From JBCDBH01 sp039184055 (GTDB taxonomy: Bacteria > Acidobacteriota > Thermoanaerobaculia > Multivoradales > J023), in contig JBCDBH010000215.1 of the NCBI GenBank assembly GCA_039184055.1, positions 1-10,105 of the forward strand: 10,105 nt of DNA, read 5' to 3'. A model generated the notes under the pieces. It did no database searches and was not told the origin of the DNA. It saw only the letters and a list, made by a program, of their open reading frames with translations. The translations under genes were made by a program, and so were the position numbers. Positions 4,371 through 10,105 of the stretch are shown here, piece after piece. The number at the start of each line of letters is the position of its first letter. The first letter of the stretch is position 1.

Positions 4371-5989
4371 AGTCCACCGTCATGAAATCAGACGTGATCA
4401 TCATCGGCTCGGGTCCCGCTGGGGTCAACGCCGCGCGACCCCTGGTGGCGGCGGGGCTACGCGTGACGATGCTCGACGTCGGGCATCGACCCGATCCCGA
4501 GGTGAGCGTGCCGGAGGGTGGCTTCGCTTCGCTGCGTCGGGGGGACGGCGAGCAGCAGCGTTATTTTCTCGGTCCAAAATTCGAGGGCATTGCCTTTGGT
4601 CATACCGGCCCGGGAAGCCAGCTGACTCCACCACGGCAATACCTCACCCGTGACGTCGATCGACTGACGCCGCTTCGTTCGGCGAGCTTCGAGCCGCTCG
4701 AAAGCCTGGCCGCCGGGGGGCTGGGCGTGGCGTGGGGCGGCGGCAGCCCGCCTTTTGTCGACGCCGATCTCGAGGATTTTCCCTACGATCGCGCCGAGCT
4801 GCAGCCGCATTACGAAGCGGTGGCGCGTCATGTCGGGATTTCGGGTGAAGGCGGCGATCTCGCGCCTTTTTTCGGTTCGCTCGACGCGCTGCAGCCGGCG
4901 GTACGCACCGATACGCACGGCGAGAGCGTCTTGGGACGCTATCGACGCCGCGCCTCGACGCTCAATCGCCAGGGTTTGTATGTCGGGCGACCGTGGTTGG
5001 CGATGCTCAGTCGTGACATCGGCTCGCGTCGGGCGACGTCGTATTTGGATATGGACTTCTGGACCGATCGTCGTGGCAGTGTCTATCGACCGTGGTCGAC
5101 GCTCGAGCTGCTCGAACGGGAGGAAGGCTTCCGCTATCGCGATCGTCGTTTGGCGCTGCGTTTCGACGCCTCGGACGCCGGGGTGACGGTCGATACCGAG
5201 TCGATCGATACGGGTGAGCGCGAGCGCCATCGAGCGCGATTTCTGGTGATCGCGGCCGGAGCGCTCGGAACGACACGGCTGGTGCTGCGCTCGCTCGATC
5301 TCTACGATCATCCGGTGCCGGTGGTGTGCAATCCGCACGCGTACGTCGCCATGCTCAACCTGCCGACTCTCGGGCGTGAGGTGCGGTCGTCGCGTCATAG
5401 TCTGGCGCAGGGGTGCTTCGCGTACGCTCCCGATGGGCCCGATCGTGCCGCCGTGGTGGGGCATCTCTACACCTATCGCTCGCTGCTGACCTTCAAGCTG
5501 ATCAAAGACGCGCCGCTGTCGATCCGCGATGGCTCGGCGGTCTTTCGACGGCTGGCGCCGCATTTGGCGATCCTCATCATTCAGCATGCCGATCGGCCGA
5601 CGACACGCAAACGCTGCGCGCTGGTGCGTGGGGCGGATGGCGGACGCGACGTGCTCGAGGTGGAGTACGAATTGAACGCGCGTGAGCGACGCGCCGTCGA
5701 GCGGACCGACCGGGCCATCCTGGCGGGTTTTCGCCAGCTGGGATGTTTGCCGCTCCGCGCGGTGCGACCCGGGCACGCGTCGAGCACACACTACGCGGGA
5801 TCGTTGCCGATGAGTGACGACGATCGTCCGCTGACCACCGATCGCTGGGCGCGGTTGCGGGAGACGACGAACGTCTACATCGCCGATGGCGCGGCCTTTC
5901 CGATGTTGCCGTCGAAGGGGCCGACCTTTTCGCTGATGGCTCATGCGCACCGGGTCGGTCGTCGGGTCGCCGAGGTGGCGGGCGCATGA
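4367..5989 (+). CDS. GMC-type FAD-dependent oxidoreductase, 540 aa
   Basis: Flavoprotein that should oxidise an alcohol to an aldehyde or ketone. The N-terminal Rossmann motif is DVIIIGSGPAG (residues 9-19), with Asp37 at the end of the second strand for the FAD ribose. AAGGLGVAWGGGSP (115-128) is the flavin-side glycine segment, and FLVIAAGALGTTRLVLRS (292-309) is the usual late FAD-contact motif. The GMC C-terminal part has THYAGSLPM with His475 as the likely catalytic base, and NVYIADGAAFP (502-512). The second catalytic His/Asn of classical members is not obvious: the segment reads PSKGPTFSLMAHAHR (515-529). Length is normal for the family. No signal peptide is seen, so it is probably cytoplasmic or membrane-associated. 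The start at 4367 is set by the ATGA overlap; a second ATG at 4382 is possible. It also overlaps the next gene by ATGA at 5986. The substrate is unknown; a sugar or cyclitol hydroxyl fits the neighbours. Confidence 0.88.
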   Translation: MKSTVMKSDVIIIGSGPAGVNAARPLVAAGLRVTMLDVGHRPDPEVSVPEGGFASLRRGDGEQQRYFLGPKFEGIAFGHTGPGSQLTPPRQYLTRDVDRLTPLRSASFEPLESLAAGGLGVAWGGGSPPFVDADLEDFPYDRAELQPHYEAVARHVGISGEGGDLAPFFGSLDALQPAVRTDTHGESVLGRYRRRASTLNRQGLYVGRPWLAMLSRDIGSRRATSYLDMDFWTDRRGSVYRPWSTLELLEREEGFRYRDRRLALRFDASDAGVTVDTESIDTGERERHRARFLVIAAGALGTTRLVLRSLDLYDHPVPVVCNPHAYVAMLNLPTLGREVRSSRHSLAQGCFAYAPDGPDRAAVVGHLYTYRSLLTFKLIKDAPLSIRDGSAVFRRLAPHLAILIIQHADRPTTRKRCALVRGADGGRDVLEVEYELNARERRAVERTDRAILAGFRQLGCLPLRAVRPGHASSTHYAGSLPMSDDDRPLTTDRWARLRETTNVYIADGAAFPMLPSKGPTFSLMAHAHRVGRRVAEVAGA

Positions 5990-6621
5990 GCTCGATTTCC
6001 GACACCGATCTCACCCGTCTCGCGACGCTGCACGCCACCAGTCTCGATGGCTCGCTCTTCGCGCGCCTGGGTACGCGTCTGCTCGAACGCTACTATCGCT
6101 TCGTGGTCGACTCGGAGGACGAAGCGTTGTTGCTCGAGCGCGATGACAGCGGTGGGATCCGTGGTGCCGCCGTGTTGAGCTTTGCTCCCCTGTCGTTGAC
6201 CGGTCGCTTCGTCGGCGCGCATGTCGTCGGCTTCGGGATCGCCATGCTTCGTGGCATGCTCACGGACGGCGCGGTGCGTGGGCTGTTGTTCCACTACGCG
6301 CGCGAACGGCTCAAGGGCGTGCACGCGACGATCGACGACGGCACCCCCGAGGTTTTGCAGATCTACATCGATCCGACGCGTCGTGGTGGCGGCATCGGCT
6401 CGAAGCTGATGCGTCGCGCCGAGCGTGTGGCGTATGCCCGCGGTGCTCGATCCATGGCGGTACGCACCGAGGCGGAAGACAATGAACCGGTGCTCCGGTT
6501 TTATGATCGCGGTGGCTATCGTCGACGTGGTGAGTCCGTCTTCTGTGGCGTGCGCTACATCGGCTTCGTCAAGGACCGCGAAAACCTAGCCGTTGACCTC
6601 GAGAAAACAGATCAGGAGTGA
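5986..6621 (+). CDS. GNAT-family N-acetyltransferase, 211 aa
   Basis: Transfers an acyl group, usually acetyl, from acyl-CoA to an amine. The acetyl-CoA pyrophosphate loop is clear: LQIYIDPTRRGGGIGSKLMRRAE (124-146), with R133-x-x-G136-x-G138 of the Q/RxxGxG/A rule. The C-terminal half has the usual NEPVLRFYDRGGYRRRG (166-182). The N-terminal start (LHATSLDGSLFARLGTRLLERYY, 15-37) resembles GNAT proteins I associate with surface-polysaccharide loci. The start at 5986 overlaps the stop of the GMC gene (ATGA), with GAGGTGG upstream. The aminotransferase follows after 3 bases. In this context the likely acceptor is the amine made by that aminotransferase, as in the acetylation steps of amino-sugar pathways; this is inferred from order and chemistry. 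Confidence 0.88.
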   Translation: MSSISDTDLTRLATLHATSLDGSLFARLGTRLLERYYRFVVDSEDEALLLERDDSGGIRGAAVLSFAPLSLTGRFVGAHVVGFGIAMLRGMLTDGAVRGLLFHYARERLKGVHATIDDGTPEVLQIYIDPTRRGGGIGSKLMRRAERVAYARGARSMAVRTEAEDNEPVLRFYDRGGYRRRGESVFCGVRYIGFVKDRENLAVDLEKTDQE

Positions 6622-6624
6622 TCC

Positions 6625-7872
6625 GTGTACCTTCCACCGCTTTCCCGCTCACGTTTTTATGGCTGGCCCGCCAACTATTTCCGTGTCGCTCGTGACGAGC
6701 TCACCGGTCGGGTGTATCGCGGTATCGATGTCGAGACGTTCGAAGATCGGGTGGCCGAAACGATCGGCGTGGCGCACGCGGTGGCCGTGCCGCAAGCCCG
6801 AGTCGGGATCTACACGACCCTGAAGGCGCTGATCGAGCCCGGGCAGACGGTCATCATGTCGCCCTACACGATTTATGACGTCGTCAACATGGTGATCTGC
6901 GCCGGCGGACGACCGCTCTTCGCCGACATCGATCGGGAGACCTGCAATATCGATCCCGACGAGGTCGAGAAGCTCATCGACGACAGTACCGGTGCCGTGA
7001 TGGTGACGCATCTACACGGTCTGGCGTGTGACATGGATCGCCTGGTGGCGATGTGCGCGCGTCACGATGTGCCGCTGCTCGAAGACAGCGCGCAGGCCTT
7101 TGGCTGTCGGCTCGGTGGACGCAATGTCGGTGGCTTTGGTCGCGCCGGGATTTTCAGCTTCGGCATGGCCAAGAACATCAACAGCCTCTATGGCGGCATG
7201 GTCACCACCAACGATTACGCGCTCGCCAACGCGGTGCGGGAGCAGCTCGCCGAGCAGCCGTCGCAAGAGCGTGACTTTCTCCGTCAGCGGGCGATCTTCT
7301 GTTTGATCGGTGATCTGGCCACCCATCCGCTGCCGTTTCGTCTGCTCACCAATTGGGTGTTTCGCTACGGCTACCTGAACAATGTCGACGCGCTCAACCG
7401 TCGCGTGCGGGGTGAAGACGAACCGGTGCGTCGCGACGCGCTTCCCGACCACTACCTGCGTCAGCACACGCCCATGCAGGCTCGACTGGCGCTCGCTCAG
7501 CTCGACAAGGTGCCAGTCAAGAATCGCCGTCGCCAGGCGATTGCCGAGATCTACCACGCCGGGTTGAGCGATATCGACGACTTGATCCTGCCGCCGCGTC
7601 GCGACGACGGCTCACACATCTACCTGGTGTATCCGATTCAATATCGCGATCGACACAAGCTGTTGCGACAGCTGATGCAAAAGGGTCGCGATCTGACCAT
7701 TCAGCACATGGGCAATTGCGCCGGCTACGAGTGCTTTGCGGATTTCGCGCGTGACTGCCCGGCGGCGCGCGCCACCGCCGACTCGGTGCTCTTGCTGCCG
7801 ACCTATCCCGGCTACGGGCGTCGCGAGGCGGAGAAAAACGTCCGCGAGATCCGGTGCTTCTTCGGCAAGTAA
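6625..7872 (+). CDS. DegT/DnrJ/EryC1/StrS-family PLP aminotransferase, 415 aa
   Basis: PLP-dependent enzyme of the sugar-aminotransferase group, which converts a keto sugar to an amino sugar, usually with glutamate as donor. The start is GTG at 6625 with AGGAG (6614-6618) 6 bases upstream, inside the end of the GNAT gene. Fold type I marks are present: the N-terminal VAVPQARVGIYTTLKAL (53-69), VTHLHG (127-132), LLEDSAQAFG (151-160) with Asp154 to contact the pyridine nitrogen, and IFSFGMAKNINSLYGG (176-191) with Lys183 as the Schiff-base lysine. The C-terminal part LPTYPGYGRREAEKNVREI fits the family. Cofactor-binding residues look intact, so it should be active. It ends the operon; tandem hairpins follow before the convergent gene. 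Which sugar or cyclitol it uses cannot be read from the sequence. Confidence 0.9.
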   Translation: MYLPPLSRSRFYGWPANYFRVARDELTGRVYRGIDVETFEDRVAETIGVAHAVAVPQARVGIYTTLKALIEPGQTVIMSPYTIYDVVNMVICAGGRPLFADIDRETCNIDPDEVEKLIDDSTGAVMVTHLHGLACDMDRLVAMCARHDVPLLEDSAQAFGCRLGGRNVGGFGRAGIFSFGMAKNINSLYGGMVTTNDYALANAVREQLAEQPSQERDFLRQRAIFCLIGDLATHPLPFRLLTNWVFRYGYLNNVDALNRRVRGEDEPVRRDALPDHYLRQHTPMQARLALAQLDKVPVKNRRRQAIAEIYHAGLSDIDDLILPPRRDDGSHIYLVYPIQYRDRHKLLRQLMQKGRDLTIQHMGNCAGYECFADFARDCPAARATADSVLLLPTYPGYGRREAEKNVREIRCFFGK

Positions 7873-7873
7873 T

Positions 7874-7914
7874 CGCTCAGGAGTGAGCGTTGGCGGCCGA
7901 CCGTGATCGGCCGC
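7874..7914. terminator. Two tandem hairpins between convergent genes
   Basis: CGCTCA/TGAGCG (7874-7879 with 7884-7889, 4-base loop) begins one base after the aminotransferase stop. GCGGCCGA/TCGGCCGC (7893-7900 with 7907-7914, 6-base loop) follows 3 bases later. Neither has a T-tract, but both would form in RNA of either strand. They sit in the 66-base gap where the operon meets the oppositely directed TonB gene, so a two-way transcription end or RNA 3' protection is plausible. Confidence 0.4.
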
Positions 7915-7938
7915 GACTTCTGCCGTAGCGGGATCGAC

Positions 7939-9879
7939 TCATTGGAATTCGATCCGCAACGTGCCCCACATCTTCACCGGCACATTGCCGACCTTCGCCG
8001 CCCGGTACTTCGCGCTTTTCGCCGCTTGGAGCGCCGCGTCGTCGAAGCCGAATCCGACCTCTTTATTCGCCAGCTCGGTATCGGTGACGTTGCCGTTCTC
8101 GTCGATCAAGACGCGCACCGTGACCACCGCGCCGCTCTTGTTGAGACGACGGGCCATTTCCGGAAACCGTGCCCGGGGGCTACGGGTGAGAACGGCCGGT
8201 ACCAGGCCGGGGGTGCCCGGTTTCACCAGATCGCCACGGCGAACCTGAGGCGCGGCGGGTTTCGGTGGTGGCGGCGCGACCTCCGGTGGCGGTGGTGGCG
8301 TGGCGGCGACCTGCTCGGTGTCGTCGGCTTCGGCCTCGGCTTTGGCCAAGGCTTCCTGGGCCGCCTCGGCTTCCTTCTTCGCCGCCTCTTCTTCGGCGGC
8401 GATCCGCGCGGCTTCCTCGGCGGCTAGGCGTTGCGCCTCGCGCTCGTCGAGCAGACGTTGGCGTTCGGCCGCCGCGTCCTGCGCCGCCGACAGCTCGTCT
8501 TGCATCTTCTCGAGACGGGCGTCGAATTGCGCGCGCAGCTCCTCCTCCATGGCGTTGGCCTTTTGCTCGAGCAGATCGTCGATCGCCTGCTGCTTGGCGG
8601 CCAGCTCTTCCTCGGTCGGGCCAGGAGGCAAGGGTGGAGGCTCTTCGATCACCGGTGGCGGGGCCGCCGCCACCGGTTCGGGCTCGGGGGCTTCGCGCTC
8701 GGCGATCACGAAGTAATACGTGGCGAGCGCACCGACCACGACGAGCAAGAACGCCGCGAGACCGATCCACAGACCACCGCCGCCTTTTTTCTTCACCGGT
8801 ACCGCGCCGGTCGTCGGCACGGCTCCGGTCGGTGGCGCCGGTGGCGGACCCACGCCGGTCGACTCCTGGATCGGGGTCGCCGCCGTGTCCGGGGTCGCCG
8901 GGGGCGCGTAGTCGGCCGGATTCACCGTCGGCAGCGGCAGGGTTTTTTCGACTTCAATCTCTTGGCTCTCGCGCTCGATCTCCTGGCGGAAGAGGTTGTG
9001 CATGTAGAACGCCAGGTTGAATGTCGTCGGGTTGTATTGGCCCTCGAACATCCACGAGTTGAGCGCCTTGTGCCATTCATTGACATCCGAGAGGCGCTGC
9101 TCGCGACTGACCAGACTGCGTTTGAGCAGGCCGGCCAATGATTCTGGAATCGGCGTGCCTTCGACCGCCAGCGTGCTCTGGTCGATCAGCGCGCCATAGC
9201 CCGAGACATTGCTCGGTGGCACCAAGGGTCGACCGGTGAGCAGCTCGAGCAAGATGGCGCCGAGCGAGAAGACATCGTCACTTCGATGCGGACCCTGACC
9301 GGCCAGCACTTCGGGTGCCAGATAGCGGCCGAAGTGTTGCCGCACCAACGGATTGGCGGCGAAGCCACGCAGCACCGGGCCGACCTCGAAACCGAGCAGG
9401 CGGGTCTCGCCTTCGTTCGAGATCATCGCCAGATGCGGCACCACGAAACCGTGTTGCAGGCGTTCGCCATCGAGTCGAGTCTCGTTCGCGGCGGCGAGCG
9501 CCAGCGCGATGCGCTCGGTGATCAACAGCGCATGCTCGGCGGGAATCGGATTGCGCTTCTTCGTCGCCTGCTCTTCGAGCGTCGCCAGATTCTTGCCCGA
9601 CGTGTAGTCGTAGGCGACGAACGGAATCCCCTGCAGCTCGCCCATATCGACACCTTCGCCAATATTCGGGCTCTTGAGCGCCGGTTGAATCCGCGCCCGA
9701 TCGCGGGTCGCCTGCCACAGACGTCCGCCGTCCAGGCCTTGGCCATTGAACACCCGTAGGAGCACCACGCGTTCCATACCGCCCGGTCCCAACATACCGG
9801 CGCGGAACGTTTCACCGAGCGGGTCCTCGGTCAGCTTCTTTAGAAGGAGGTAGCGGCCGAATTGTTCACGCGTGTTCAT
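7939..9879 (-). CDS. Pseudokinase - membrane helix - coiled coil - TonB C-terminal fusion protein, 646 aa
   Basis: The start is ATG at 9879 with AGGGG a few bases upstream. Residues ~8-275 follow a bacterial Ser/Thr kinase fold (GRYLLLKKL start, GIPFVAYDY hinge, YLAPEVLAG at 186-194, DVFSLGAILLELLTGRPL at 202-219), but every catalytic motif is lost: the Gly loop reads TEDPLGE (17-23), the VAIK lysine is Arg42, HRD reads HGF (143-145), and DFG reads GFE (163-165). It should therefore bind or sense rather than phosphorylate. A Pro-rich linker (~315-362) and KKK lead to one membrane helix (~369-391). A Pro-rich spacer and a TolA-like Ala/Glu/Lys/Arg helix (~423-522) follow, then a second Pro-rich spacer and a TonB C-terminal domain (~551-646; FPEMARRLNKSG, VRVLIDENGNVTD, LRIEFQ end). 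The kinase part is cytoplasmic and the TonB part periplasmic. No ExbB/ExbD genes are visible. Domain calls are firm; the role is not. Confidence 0.9.
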   Translation of the reverse strand: MNTREQFGRYLLLKKLTEDPLGETFRAGMLGPGGMERVVLLRVFNGQGLDGGRLWQATRDRARIQPALKSPNIGEGVDMGELQGIPFVAYDYTSGKNLATLEEQATKKRNPIPAEHALLITERIALALAAANETRLDGERLQHGFVVPHLAMISNEGETRLLGFEVGPVLRGFAANPLVRQHFGRYLAPEVLAGQGPHRSDDVFSLGAILLELLTGRPLVPPSNVSGYGALIDQSTLAVEGTPIPESLAGLLKRSLVSREQRLSDVNEWHKALNSWMFEGQYNPTTFNLAFYMHNLFRQEIERESQEIEVEKTLPLPTVNPADYAPPATPDTAATPIQESTGVGPPPAPPTGAVPTTGAVPVKKKGGGGLWIGLAAFLLVVVGALATYYFVIAEREAPEPEPVAAAPPPVIEEPPPLPPGPTEEELAAKQQAIDDLLEQKANAMEEELRAQFDARLEKMQDELSAAQDAAAERQRLLDEREAQRLAAEEAARIAAEEEAAKKEAEAAQEALAKAEAEADDTEQVAATPPPPPEVAPPPPKPAAPQVRRGDLVKPGTPGLVPAVLTRSPRARFPEMARRLNKSGAVVTVRVLIDENGNVTDTELANKEVGFGFDDAALQAAKSAKYRAAKVGNVPVKMWGTLRIEFQ

Positions 9880-10105
9880 GTCGCCCCTGTGAGAGCCTCG
9901 ATGGAGGCACGAATACCACAGCGGGCCAGGGACCCAGCGCCGCGGTACTGTTTTCCTTGCCCTGGTACCTGAATCCTAACATGTGGCGGAGACGTTTCCG
10001 TGGCACGCGAAAACGGCGAAAACGCCTTGCCCACATGCCTCATCAGACGTCGTAGCGAGGTGTGGAAACGTGCGTGAGATCTGGGCAGCGCAGGGATGAG
10101 CGACC
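9880..10105. other. Upstream region of the pseudokinase-TonB gene, no gene seen
   Basis: The 226 bases hold a GCCTC/GAGGC hairpin (9895-9899 with 9904-9908, loop GATG) next to the ribosome site of the minus-strand gene and a larger foldable segment at 9980-10037. I see no convincing -35/-10 pair on the minus strand. An ATG at 10096 (+), eight bases from the end, is preceded by only GGG and cannot be called a gene start. Confidence 0.5.
9980..10037. other. Possible folded RNA or cruciform segment
   Basis: The outer arms CATGTGG (9980-9986) and CCACATG (10031-10037) are a perfect 7-bp inverted repeat. Inside are two hairpins: 9993-10002 with 10006-10015 (nine of ten positions pair on the plus strand, one being a U-G wobble, 3-base loop) and GGCG-AAAA-CGCC near 10015-10026. 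The hairpins touch at base 10015, so one closing pair would have to open. Together they could form a three-way junction. The U-G pair becomes A/C on the minus strand, which slightly favours a plus-strand RNA. Confidence 0.3.

Noticed and set aside
4457..5950. 497-codon open frame on the minus strand opposite the GMC gene
   Set aside because: It is a shadow of a high-G+C gene: the protein is unusually rich in Arg, His and Gln, has no ribosome site or family motifs, and the plus-strand frame has all FAD motifs.
10096..10105. ATG near the right edge as the start of a plus-strand gene
   Set aside because: Only three codons are visible and the upstream GGG is too weak a ribosome site to support a call.

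Overview
The window looks like the chromosome of a high-G+C, two-membraned (Gram-negative type) bacterium. An outer membrane is implied by a TonB C-terminal domain, a CsgG-family protein with a Sec signal, and an operon that looks like envelope glycan or lipid tailoring. The mix of a Ser/Thr-kinase-like fold fused to TonB, a CsgG-like protein and high G+C fits Acidobacteriota or Myxococcota best. That placement is an impression from protein style only. I see no transposase, integrase, tRNA, rRNA or CRISPR array.

Layout. Positions 27-854 (-) encode an unrecognised, helical, charged 275-aa protein. Positions 855-1491 are a 637-base gene-free stretch. By hand count 961-1440 is about 48% G+C, clearly lower than the genes, and it is dense in short repeats, palindromes and hairpins. 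Positions 1492-2052 (-) encode a three-helix membrane protein with a C-terminal soluble domain. Divergent from it, 2220-2825 (+) encodes a small CsgG-family protein, closed by a textbook intrinsic terminator at 2871-2899.

Positions 2941-7872 (+) form one tight five-gene operon: a flippase-like membrane protein (LPG_synthase_TM/UPF0104 type), an unknown 145-aa single-pass protein, a GMC-type flavin oxidoreductase, a GNAT acyltransferase and a DegT/DnrJ/EryC1/StrS PLP aminotransferase. Three consecutive junctions are ATGA start/stop overlaps and the last gap is 3 bases, so translation is probably coupled. Chemically the set reads as oxidise a hydroxyl (GMC), aminate the carbonyl (DegT) and acylate the amine (GNAT), with a membrane protein that could handle a lipid-linked substrate. 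No glycosyltransferase lies in the window, so the substrate is unknown.

Positions 7939-9879 (-) converge on the operon and encode the most unusual protein here. It has a kinase fold whose ATP-binding and catalytic motifs are all degraded (a pseudokinase), then one membrane helix, a TolA-like Ala/Glu-rich helix of about 100 residues and a TonB C-terminal domain. It could carry a cytoplasmic signal, or proton-motive-force-driven movement, across the periplasm. The last 226 bases hold its upstream region and a possible folded RNA or cruciform; no gene can be assigned there.
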